NCBI GenBank assembly: GCA_039707655.1 | Contig: CM077676.1 | Span: 433,729,379-433,793,378 of the forward strand | Length of the DNA: 64,000 nucleotides | Origin: Elymus sibiricus | Lineage: Eukaryota; Streptophyta; Magnoliopsida; Poales; Poaceae | Direction: 5' to 3' | Shown: positions 47,701 to 57,890 of the stretch, piece by piece | Layout: the number at the start of each line of letters is the position of its first letter | How positions within the stretch are numbered: the stretch's first letter is position 1 | Position numbers and translations under genes: made by a program | The notes under the pieces: model-generated | Seen by the model: only the letters and a program-made list of their open reading frames with translations | Databases searched by the model: none | What the model was told of the DNA's origin: nothing

Positions 47701-48254
47701 TATCTATGCTCACTTGCACTTGTCTGTGTGTTTTATTGATTTTGGGGGAGCGATGATCCTATTTTGTGCACTTTGTGTCCAAATACAAAAATTCTATATA
47801 GTGCACAAATCATGGGGAGCTTCTCTAGTTTCTTTAGAACACTCCTTTGCCCATATCATAATATCTTTTATCCATTTGGGTCGTCGGATCTTTCGATTGC
47901 TTGCTTCACTTCTTGGTATGCCTTTGTGCCATATCATCCTTTTGCAATCTTTGGATCCTCAATATAGTTTGTCTTCCTCCTACTATTTATCATTGGATTT
48001 GTGTATTTCATTGCACTCGTATTTTGAGGAATACACACTTTATGGAGGAACACATATTATATTGGCCTTCTAAGTTTTTCGCCCATTTTGGCAATCGATG
48101 CCAATGGGGGAGAAGTTTGGTGAGTTTAGAGAGAGTTTGGAGAGTTTAGAGGGTTTAGAGGGTTTTTTGATTTCATGCTTTGGTTTTGTTCTTAAGCATG
48201 CATTTGCATCTCATGCTCATGCATTATTGGTTGTTGCTTTGCATCGTTGTGCTT
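44706..48254 (+). other. D internal non-coding region with diverged repeats
   Basis: About 3.5 kb, T-rich, with only short scattered frames and no pol domain on either strand. Two pairs of diverged direct repeats stand out: about 45160-45280 against 45365-45485 (gtgtacat...gatatcg...ggtggcatga type), and about 45975-46075 against 47750-47860 (ttgtgca...ttctatataatgcacaa...gggggagctt). It ends near 48120 with aatgggggagaag, a possible polypurine tract. It stops at the deletion junction with E at 48254/48255. Confidence 0.6.
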
Positions 48255-49374
48255 AAATTCCAGAAAGTCCCAGAACAATTCTGTCACCCTCCAAAAAATT
48301 CCAGGCGCATGCCGAAACCTTTTTGGCTCAATGGTTTACTCCGAAACAACTTTTCGGTTTCACCGAAACTTTGCCGGTTTTCTCTCCAAAACTTTTCTGT
48401 CGTCTCCGAAACTTTTCCGATGACATTCTCTTAGACTCCCTATCTAGTATTCAGCAGATAGATGATCCTTAAGCATGTGACCCTATAGGTTCGGTGAAGT
48501 ATAGACATGACCGGAACACTTTCCGATCAATGATCAATAGCGGAACCGTGGACATCCATATTGATCCCTATACCCACACGAATGAATATTTGAGTGAACC
48601 TGTAGTTTGCCGTGTGCTATTCCTGTTGCTTCGCGATATGTTACAAACACCCGAGGTGAGACTTATCGGCATCCCCGTGGATCAACAACTTGTCCACTAT
48701 GCCAGTTACCTCGTTACCGGTTTTGTTCTCTTTTCTCGTTTCCGTGTTCCGGCATCCCTGTGATCAAATCACATTGTGTCTGGCCAAACGATGATGGATA
48801 CCGTAACACTGAGAGGGCCCTAAGAATATCTCTCCATCGTCGGAGGAGCCAATCCCAATCTTGAGCTATCAAGTTACTTGTTATACTTTTCCGTGAATCC
48901 GTAAGCCGCCGTAATAGCCACCCTGTTACAGATGCCGTTTAACAAACTCCAAAGTTCACGAAGCAAGTACGAAGGAACTCGATACTCTCATGGTCTAAGG
49001 AATTATGCAAACGTTAACTTTCTCTGTGTTATTAACCATTAACTTGTGACGAATGTATCTCATAGTATAACATCAATCGGGTCGATTCAACACAAATGCT
49101 CTTCTAACATTGTGCCCTCAAAATTGCCGGCATAGTCATGCCCATGATCAGGAAAACAGGATCATCATGCAATACTTGAGCTAGTCTTAGAGGCATGACT
49201 AGGAATACATTTTACCGTTTATTATTCCACACGTGCACATGAGTTTCCCTCCAAGCCTCGTGGATATTGCAGACTCGAGAATCATTGCAGTTATAGCATG
49301 GAACATAAACATCAATTACGAACTTGGAGATACAAAATAACTATTATTATTGCCTCTAGGGCATATCTCCTACA
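48255..49374 (-). repeat. E 5' LTR, truncated
   Basis: Corresponds to 4745-5863 of the 3' LTR, about 96% identical by eye. The part matching 3754-4744, including TATA box and LTR 3' end, is missing. The breakpoint shares aaattcc with D. The right edge cctaca is followed by the TSD tcctc (49375-49379). Confidence 0.8.
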
Positions 49375-50195
49375 TCCTCCGCCGGCGTCGCCAGCCGGAC
49401 TGGGAGAGGAGGAAAGGTGTGTCCGCTATATATGTTAGGGTTTGTTTGTGTTTGTTTTTACTTTTGAATAAATCTGATCTTCACCTAGTTCTTCTCCTTC
49501 TTGTTGCCCTTGCCATGGTCAAGGTGGCCGAAGCAGTGGCTGCGAGAGATGAAGGGCTGGCCGGATCCATGGCCTTGCTCGCATGATATTTGGATCTGGA
49601 GCTTGGTACTTTCTCTTGGTCGATCTCTGCCGGCTGCCGAGGTGGTTGAAGGCGAGAGATGAAGACGAGGGAGACTGAGTTCTAGAGAGAGGGAATCATG
49701 TTCAGCTCTGGAGCTAATTCCCAGAAGCTTGCGCGTTGGAGCAACGCCGCCCACCCTTGGCTCGGGTGGTTGAAGGGCGGTCTCGTGAGAGCTACGCCGC
49801 CCACCGTAGCCATGGTGGTCGAAGGGCGGTCTCCGGCAGCTTGCCTCTGCATCCTATGGTCGAAAGGCGACCAAAGCCCCTTTCCTTCCGACTGTTGTGC
49901 CAAAAGGGAGGCAGTTGGATTTCAGCCTGGCGTTCATAGGCCCTGTCTCCGGCGAGATGGTGGTGGAGCTGCAGCGAGCCAATCGATCCATGTGGTCACG
50001 TCCCCGACGTCGATTTGTTTGGTTCAAGGCTGGATCCTATGCTATGTACCGGATTGCGTTCTTCCTCAGTGTTCTGAGGTCCTGTTTGCAAGGAGCAAGG
50101 ACTTGTTTGTAATTTTCTCTTTCTGTCTGGTCCTTGTGTAATATGGCTTTTACTGCTCTGGTGCTTATCTAATAAAATCTAGGTCATTCGGAAAA
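49375..50195 (+). mobile_element. Retroposon R1, 3' part
   Basis: GC-rich sequence with repeated phrases (ggtggttgaagggcggtctc near 49765, ggtggtcgaagggcggtctc near 49815), then a 3'-UTR-like end with aataaaatct near 50172 and an A run (gaaaaaaa, 50191-50198) before the direct repeat aaataggtgta. Frames such as 49698-50141 show no domain I recognise. Poly(A) and an 11-bp duplication argue for non-LTR retrotransposition: a short LINE derivative or a retroposed transcript. Confidence 0.5.
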
Positions 50196-50206
50196 AAATA
50201 GGTGTA

Positions 50207-50614
50207 TATCTGAGTATATTGAATACTTGGCATCCGAGAATAACCATGCACCTGACATGTGCAGTGTGGCACCCTTTCCTTTGCCTGTAGCCAAGGCAAC
50301 AAAGAAACAAGCAGACATGACTGCAGTTCCTATGGTCCCTTGAGGTTGTTGATGAATCTCAGTTCTGATGGTTTGCAGAAAGACACTGAAGTGAAAGTAG
50401 ATGCGCGCAGCTGAACCATCTCCAGAACACTTAAAGTGCCGCCATCCCAAATTTTGACCAACATACGTAGACATCACCTGTATTCAAAGAAGATCTCATG
50501 GTGAACATACTTGATAGCAATATTGTCCATAGAAAGCTTCATGTAGTTCTCAGCTGGTTGCACACGGTCCAGACCACAATAAATCATGGTGAACTTCACA
50601 ATGCTTATATGTAA
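50207..50614 (-). other. Unassigned gene-like fragment(s)
   Basis: The minus strand has a 37-codon frame (50587-50474, ENYMKLSMDNIAIKYVHHEI). AG|GTGATG near 50476-50485 could be a splice donor. A longer frame follows (50477-50184, YVGQNLGWRHFKCSGDGSA). Composition is protein-like but I cannot name the family. The segment is cut at 50615 by a Helitron-like terminus and at 50207 by R1. Confidence 0.25.
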
Positions 50615-50647
50615 CTAGCAAAATGTGCCCGTGTGTTGCAACGGGAG
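50615..50647 (-). mobile_element. Helitron-like 3' terminus (H3)
   Basis: On the minus strand a hairpin CCCGT...ACGGG (50628-50645) is followed by CTAG at 50615 and host T at 50614, the canonical Helitron 3' end. The 5' end is not identified. Confidence 0.45.
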
Positions 50648-50984
50648 AAACAAATCCTCGCACGCCCTAGCGACCCATCCGTGTTGTCACTTCTCTTCGT
50701 CACCATCGCTGATGGTGGTCACATTATCCACGTATTCACGATGAATGTGATCAATCCCAAGACGATGAGCTTTCATCATACTCTAGCATGCCGCTTCGCG
50801 AGCCCCTTTTTGCACCGACTTGTAATTCTCAGACATGTAATGATGGTGGACGCCACCCATGTCTCACCAACACTTGGTGCATGCACCATCTCCATACCAA
50901 CTTGTAACAGGGGTCTATCGGGATGGTGTCGGCGTGGATGAGCGTGAAACCCTGGTCGGAATTGAAATAGTGGTCAGTCTCTAG
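50648..50984. other. H3 internal sequence, no gene seen
   Basis: Shares words with 55680-55730 (tctagca..ccgctt/cactt..gcgagcccctt), suggesting H3 and H1 belong to related Helitron families. Confidence 0.3.
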
Positions 50985-51078
50985 CAGTGGCGGAGCTAGC
51001 ACAGGATCATTGGGGGGGGGGGGGGGGGGGGGCAATGGCGAAATATGGATTCCTTAAGTGGCTATAGCTCCGTCGGTG
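50985..51078. mobile_element. 94-bp hAT-type MITE with 21-G run
   Basis: Flanked by a perfect 8-bp duplication gtctctag (50977-50984 and 51079-51086). Termini CAGTGGCGGAGCTAG and, on the other strand, CACCGACGGAGCTAT match at 11 of 15 positions. CAGTGGCGGAGC is a common plant hAT terminus. It contains 21 consecutive G at 51012-51032. Confidence 0.7.
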
Positions 51079-51086
51079 GTCTCTAG

Positions 51087-51956
51087 CTCCTGCACCACGG
51101 CCTCCAAGATGTCCAGTGTGACGGAGTCGAACCAGAGAAAATCCATGTTCATCTGTCACACAGACGTCCTCCGCTGTAGACATTTTGTTTCATCCGCTTG
51201 CACGCCTCCACACGATCCTTGCTCCTCATGGCTTCGTTTCGCGACGGTCTCCTCCATGGACTCCCCGGCGCCGCCTTGCCATTTTGTGCTAACGGGCGCC
51301 ACGTGGCTAAGAAAATAAAATGATGGTACTTCTTCCATAGCTATGGAACCAAAACAAAAAGGATCGATAAAAAATAATTAAGCGAACAAATCTTTCATTT
51401 TTATTTTCCCCTTAAACTCACCACGACGACCAAAGTGCTATAGTAAACTGCAAAGGGCCACAAAATTCTAACCAAATGAAACATGCCTAGTACGTGGATA
51501 TGGTTGCTCCACGGTATTGCACGACTGACGAAGCAGGCTAACTTCTCTCTTTTGGTCTGACGAACCTATTTCCTAAGTAGCAACTTGGCGCTGTACTGCT
51601 ATATATCTTCAGCAATACCTTGTGAATGCGTGTGTATTTGGGTTGAACTCCTCGTGGTGATTTCCTAGCTCTATGCAATGTAGGAAAACGTGTTGGACAG
51701 AGCTACGGACAGTTTTTTTTAGAAAAAGAGATACGGGCAAATTTTATTTTATTTTTGAGAAAAAGATACGTGCAGTTTTTTTTTTTTTGAGGGGCTAAAA
51801 GATACGGGCAGGTGATAGACGAACGTGGGGCAGGTGATTTCCCAGGCTATGGGCCGGACTTGCCCAGCCGAGCAATACTTGGCCCATCCGGCCGAGCAGG
51901 CTCCTGCTTGCCTCGCTGCAGCCCAGTATGGCATACGCTCGTGACTTTTATTACCA
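51087..51956. other. Mixed spacer, no gene recognised
   Basis: Contains three degenerate agatacg(g/t)gca phrases with T-runs at 51716-51815. No supported gene. Confidence 0.3.
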
Positions 51957-52398
51957 CTAGTAAGCTTGCACGTGCAATGCACGTCTTAATTGTCATCAAA
52001 TAATTATCAAAGTAGTGGTCCAATATTTACAGGGTTTTCATCTATATATATATATGTTCTATTACCAATAATAATACATTTTTAGGTGGAAGCAAAACTA
52101 AATGACATGGAGAAATGAAGGAGGTGCAAATAAGATTAAAGGTCAACAAATTTATGTAACAAATGAAGGTGGAAAGGTCGGAGGCGACGGGTCGGAGCAC
52201 GGTATCCTGGAGGCAGCGACGCATGGGCGCGGGGCACATCAGAGGAGGAGTTTGGGCACACACCGACCAATTTGGACAAAAGTTGAGCTTGAAACCATAG
52301 TAAACCATGCAGCTAACTAGCTATTTACTTACATAATAAAGGAAGAAGCTAACTGCATATTCGGTGATAAAGTATCAGAAAGCAAACCAAAAAATATA

Positions 52399-52860
52399 CT
52401 ATATAGGAAAGAAACTTTCAGTTCTAGAAAATACTTTTGCTACCCTCGAATAATACAGATTGTGATTTCCAGCTTTGTATATAATCGGAAACCGTTGTAA
52501 TATGACTTCCCATTGCATCCTAAAACTTTCAAAGAGCTTAGAAGCAATATATGTTGTAATTTCCAATAGCATGCCGCGCCTATCATGTACACAGCTTTCT
52601 AAAGACAATTTAAAATTGACAATTATGCAAGCAGATGCAATCACAACCATAGATGTAAACATATTTCTTAATATGAGGTAGGAAACTATTTGATCAAACG
52701 TAAAAAGGATCAAAAGGACAAATATATAGGAAGCAAGAAACATGACAACACTGGAGTAACTGATGATAATCCCATCAATAACCCCTACACCAGCTGCATT
52801 ATGATATATATTGTGTGATTTCTTGTTGCGTGGAAATGCTGGACTTGGTGGAATACACAT
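52399..52860 (-). other. Hydrophobic reading frame inside H2, unassigned
   Basis: 153 codons on the minus strand with two or three hydrophobic stretches (VVMFLASYIFVLLILFTF, FTSMVVIASACIIV). AT-rich context makes a chance frame likely; a captured fragment of a membrane-protein gene is the alternative. Confidence 0.2.
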
Positions 52861-53939
52861 ACCTCGTACACCTTTTATTTGCCTAACCCCATTTTATTTT
52901 CTGGTTCAACAATTGCAAGCTTGCAGCATAGCTGAAGCATTGCAATCTACAGACCTAAGCATCACTTTTGTTAAGAAACAAACAACTGAATGTGTTCAGA
53001 ACCTACAACTGAATATGCGTGGATCCATAAGGCAGCATGATTCTCAATTCGTATTCAGAACCTACAACTGAATAGACTAAAGTTCAATTTACTGCGGCAT
53101 CTATCAGTTCACTTGTGCAAACAGCAAGAAACCTGCAAACATGAAACAAAACATATTTCAGAGGCCTAACTTGGTACAGAAGTAACATTCAACACAACAT
53201 TAAATCTTGAGATTATTGGTATTGTACCAGGTGATACTTGTGGGGGCGATGACTCCGGTTCTTCGACGTTCAAATTGAGAGCTGCAGTTTGGTATGTTGG
53301 GTAGGATAGTCAAGCAAATTATGATATAATGATCTGATTTTTTAATCTAAAACCTGGTTTGCAGATCAAGGAGGCATTTCATCAAACAAATAAAGGGCAT
53401 CTGAAATTAACGCTGTGCTATGCACCCAATGCACATCTACCAGAGAGCACGATACAGACTATAGAGGAAAATAGAGTAAGCAGATGCCAAGGTCGAGAGC
53501 ATGCACTCGCTAACTCAGAAATCAAGATCCTAAAGTATGAACATCTCCACCAACAAGCAGGGACATACCATTTCTTGAATCATCATCATCATACCACGCG
53601 TGGTCCATCAGCCAGTCGTGTCGTTTTCATCTGATCATCCACACCCATAGTCATACTCTGCGCGCAAGACACAACTGTGTCCTCGTGCCACTGGTTAGCC
53701 CAGAGGGTTTGTGCACGTCGACGCGCTCGAAGCCGCGCTTGGTGATATCATTTTCCTAAAGACGTCACGCGCAACAAGAACGTCACTGAGGCGCTGGCAA
53801 TCGTCCTCATGTATGACAGGGACTGTCGATTTCGCAGAGTAGCGCCAAGAATGTACAGCAGCAGCAACACGCAAGTGCATTGCCACATGCAAATAATGTA
53901 AGCATGAGAACATATAGTACCATTTGTTCTTACTTGTCC

Positions 53940-54950
53940 ATCAGCTATTTTAAACAGTAAGGAGAGGAGGGGTGGAGGAGGACGACCAGCAACCTGTAGA
54001 GCGGGAAGAAGGCTGTGGGGCGGAAGCACCTGGAGGGAGGGAAGGGTGCTGGTGGGGAAGCCACGGCCTGCTGCTCCACGCCGTGTTGTGCTCATTCAAA
54101 CTAAGTGTTGTGCAAATTCACAAAAATACAGGAAAACTGCTACACATGTACGTACAAGGTTCAGTGCAAAAAACACCAGTAAATAAAGAGCTAAAACATT
54201 GCACTAATTCTGCCTTATTTACCTGCAACGGGGTGGACGACGGAGAGCCATGTCGCCTTCTAGCCGCTGCAGCACGGGAGGACGGCTGGGTCACGTGACC
54301 CGCCAGCTTGTGGATGGATCCATGGTGGCTGACCGTCGAGCTCGAGGCAGAGAAGATGAGGGGAGCGACGGCGAGATCCATGGCGGCCAGGCGGGCGAAG
54401 AGGATGTCGTCGGTGAGGGCCGCATCGGCAAGATCCGGTCACCCCACCACCTGAAGAGCAACGGTGAGCTCCACGAGCTGTAGGCCGACGGCGTGCTCCA
54501 TGCCCTGCTACGGGGAGGCCATGGCGGTGGCCACAGCTCCTCCTGCTCGCCTCGATCCCGGCGAAACACCCCGACAGCCGGAGGCAGCACCGACCTCGAC
54601 GAAACTGCGGCCTCCATCCCGGAGCGCACGGCGGACCTCGGCCCCGTCGCTACTCCTCCCGTCGCAGCCCCAAGCGGCAGCGTCGCGTGGGTAGGAGGGC
54701 AGGCGGCGGGGAGCGGCGTTGCTTCCGGGCAGCGGCGTTGCGAGGACGGCCACGGTCACGGGGAAGCGCCCCGATCCAACCCCGCACGCCAGGCGGCCGC
54801 CGAAACCCGCTCGCCGGCGAGCACCTCCTCATCCACCGTCGCCGCCAGGCCTCTCCTACTCCTCCCCTCTCCTCCTCTCCCGAAGATGTGCCGCCGCCCC
54901 GGTCGTGTTGTTTCCCGTATATTATGACTTTTTCCTTGTAGCTGAACAAA
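53940..54950 (-). other. GC-rich exon-like block inside H2
   Basis: This kilobase is far richer in G+C than its flanks. It has overlapping long frames on both strands (for example minus 54629-54291 and 54381-54118), and candidate splice sites such as CAG|GTAAAT on the minus strand near 54226. No domain is recognisable. It fits a captured 5' exon of a host gene, a known Helitron habit, but this is inference from composition. Confidence 0.35.
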
Positions 54951-56807
54951 TGCGGGCGCCGATGGCGCAGTTTTCGTCCGCCTCCTCAAATTGCTAAACG
55001 TACTTTTAGTGAGAGTTAGTTGTTATGTTGACGGTTAGATCCAAATGAGTAGGCTTGATCGTGAGGCTCTAATTGTTGCGTGTTGTACGTTAGGCAAAGT
55101 GTGTTTAGGGAAGATAATGTTTGGTCTTTTAATAGCAGTAGAGAATAAACAGACGAACGAATCGTTTTCCTGTCACTTTAAATTTACTGTGGGTTTATTT
55201 CATAAAAAGTTAGGGGGTTTCTTGCAAAACAGATGACGGAAGAAATCTTCTTCTCTTTAACATTAGGTAAAAATGCCCGTGCGTTGCAACGAGAGAAAAA
55301 AAATGTGCCTAGCGTTATAAGCATAACTCAGAGTACTCAAGACCCATTCTCAATGCTCGTGCGTTGTAACGGAAAAAAATCGCAAGGCTCTATCTAATAA
55401 GCATGACTCAATCAACACCCCTCATTGGTTCACGTCCTTTATGTCAACACGTCACCCGAACCGTGTCGCCACTTACTCTTTCTCCCTCTAATCTGCAATT
55501 GCAATGACAACACATTAAGAGCTAAAGTGATTATTAAAAACCTATTATCCGCAATATTCTCGCGATATGTAGAGGTTGCAGAAGTTGAAAAGCTTATGGA
55601 AACAAAAACAAAATTGATTGGTTGCAAATTATAGTTCAGTCCAAAAAAATTTATCTATCTAATAAAGAAAATGGCCATCATGCTCTAGCACACCACTTAG
55701 CGAGCCCCTTCATTGAACTTACTAACAAAAAAAAGAAAGCATGAAGGCCAAGCTGGGTAAACATAAATGTAAATTTGTGCTAAAATGATATTAAGCATAC
55801 ATATTAAATACTGCAGTTGCAACATACTGGACATCTCTGGACCTTTCTTCATGTATTTAAGCACCAATGGGATAAGAACAATTTAAAAATCAACAGAAGG
55901 TCGAATCAACCAAATTATGTTTCATCAATTCAGCTCACCATGTACATAACACAAATTATGTTCTTAATTCAATGCCAATTTTATTGTAAAGCTTCATCTG
56001 TACTTACTCGAATCAGGCACAAACAGTTGTATGGTAATACACATGTTACCTTGTGCATGCTGGATTAAAATGATCCAGTTATGTCACCGGTCCTGATGCA
56101 CATCGGTGAGTGACTGCAATATTTCATTATAGTACGCAAGTACAGATGCGTGTACATTGAGTGTTGCATGATGCAGGATAGCTAGGCTTTCAGATCTTGC
56201 TGATATAAATGAAGCGTCGTCTTCATTATCTGCTTTATTAGTACCAAGGAAATGCAAGAACATGAGTTACCGTTTCAATTGGCTTAATCATCATGAGGAA
56301 AATATGACCACATGACATAGATGTGCTCTGATCTCCATGCTCTGAACAACTACGAAACATTTATCTACAAAATGATTTATTTGTATGATTTGGTGGTACC
56401 GTACTATGACTGTTGTTTCATGAAACACCAGTTTCAATATTGGAAAGTTAATGCGCCGCCTCCCATAATGAACCTGCACAAAGGATATTAGACAGTGGCC
56501 TCAGATTCAACTGAATTAAATATCGGTTCAATTCTCTTAAGTTGATCTTCATTTTTTTTAATTATAAGTAAATAAATGAGAAAAGTTCGGTGGAGTGCAA
56601 TTGTAAAAATAATGATACTACTATGTGTATTGTGCTAGATCGATTGTCATAGTTCTTCCTCTGATTCAGCTAGCCGATGAATTGTTCGTTTCATAAGGGC
56701 AAATTAATTATGCATACTTTCAAGTATATAGTACTCCATAAGGTTTTTATTTCTGTTAACAATGCACAGCGGATGAATGGATAACTGAACATATATTAAA
56801 GCCTAAG

Positions 56808-57890
56808 TGCGTCAAGTTCATTACCTGATGGCAGTAGGAAAATATGGAGCCTTATTTGGTCTTCTGATGTGCCGCCTACAGTGCGTAATTTTGCATGGCG
56901 TTGTGCGACTAATTCCCTACCTACATGGGAAAATAAACATAAAAGAGGATTGGAAACTTCAGCTACTTGCCCGGTTTGTGACAAGGGAATAGAAGATAAT
57001 TTTCATCCGTTTTGCATATGTCCACGAGCTGTCGAACTATGGGGTACTATGTCTGAAGTATGGCGCCTTCCTGAGCTAAAATCAATCAAACACATGGGTA
57101 AGGAGTGGCTGCTGCATACCTGAAGTTGAACGTTGCATGCTACTGATGACGATGTGGAGGAGCTGGCATATTAGAAATGAAATAGTGCATAGCAAAGATC
57201 CACCCCCGGTTGATGTGTCGAAGAGATTCTTATGCAGTTACTTGGATTCACTGCTATGCATCAAACATGAACCGTTTGCTGATCCATGCAAAGGTAAAAC
57301 AGTGATAGTTCCTGTACAGTCTCTTCCCAAGCTACATAAATTGAAAGCTGATGCTGCGCCTTTGAGATGGTCTCCTCCATTGCAAGGATGGACTAAACTG
57401 AACTGCGACGGTTCTTTCTCTCCGGATGATAGAGCTGGGTCAGGCATGGTATTGCGCGATGGAACTGGAGCGATCATTTTTTCTTCGTGCAGGCACCTGT
57501 TCTATTGCCGGGACGCCCTGGAAGCGGAGCTTGGTGCGTGCATGGAAGGCCTCTCTTTGGCCTTGTCACGCACTGACTTGTCGGTTGCAGTTGAAATGGA
57601 TTCTTCAGTAGCAGTAAAGATGATTCAAGCTCGCGATGTTGATAGATCGCTTTACTCTTCCTTGGTGAAGGAGATAAAGTACCTTTTGAGTCTTCGTAGA
57701 ACTAGTATTACTCACATTAATCGGTCTCAGAATAAAGTTAGTAATTCTTTGGCGAACTTTGCTCATTTAGAAGGTAAGACTATGACCTGGCTGGGGTCTG
57801 GTCCACCTGAAGCCATTGAGCTAAACAACATTGATTGTAATTTTGTGTGATGTGAGTAATACAATGTTTACCTGCAAAAATAAAATAAAA
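56808..57890 (+). mobile_element. 5'-truncated LINE (L1)
   Basis: Flanked by a perfect 13-bp duplication attaaagcctaag (56795-56807 and 57891-57903), with an A-rich tail (aaaaataaaataaaa) just before the right copy. This is the signature of target-primed reverse transcription with 5' truncation. Confidence 0.85.
56830..57850 (+). pseudogene. LINE ORF2 C-terminus: zf-RVT and RNase H
   Basis: First part (about 56840-57120): a zinc-binding RT-associated domain with IWSSDVPPTVRNFAWRCATN, CPVCDKG and H-x3-C-like FHPFCICPRA. A stop and frame change follow near 57121. Second part (57137-57850): an RNase H-like domain with LNCDGSF, AGSGMVLRDGTG, EAELGACMEGL, EMDSSVAVKMI and SNSLANFAH, then a stop at 57848-57850. 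The RT and endonuclease domains are missing by truncation. Confidence 0.85.

Larger units (their letters stand above)
9797..48254 (+). mobile_element. Element D: SIRE/Maximus-like Copia, gag only, truncated
   Basis: D lies inside E. It has one LTR (9797-12271 plus 32235-32567, interrupted by element C), a primer-binding site with ttggtatcagagc, a gag gene (32623-34504 plus 44269-44705, interrupted by element B) and about 3.5 kb of mostly non-coding internal sequence to 48254. No protease, integrase, RT or RNase H is present, and the 3' LTR is missing. Element D was probably non-autonomous even before its end was deleted. Zinc-knuckle gag plus the WVAKPIVTNLLGPN-like tail suggests the SIRE/Maximus lineage. 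Confidence 0.7.
3754..49374 (-). mobile_element. Element E: outermost Copia LTR retrotransposon, interrupted
   Basis: The element is bounded by tgtagg at 3754 and cctaca at 49374 and flanked on both sides by the 5-bp duplication tcctc (3749-3753 and 49375-49379). It is transcribed on the minus strand: 3' LTR at left, decayed pol remnant at 6076-9796, 5' LTR remnant at right. Element D is inserted, and a deletion removed its 3' part together with E's primer-binding site and about 1 kb of E's 5' LTR. By eye the shared LTR part differs at about 45 of 1119 positions (4%), the highest divergence in the nest, as expected for the oldest layer. Confidence 0.75.
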
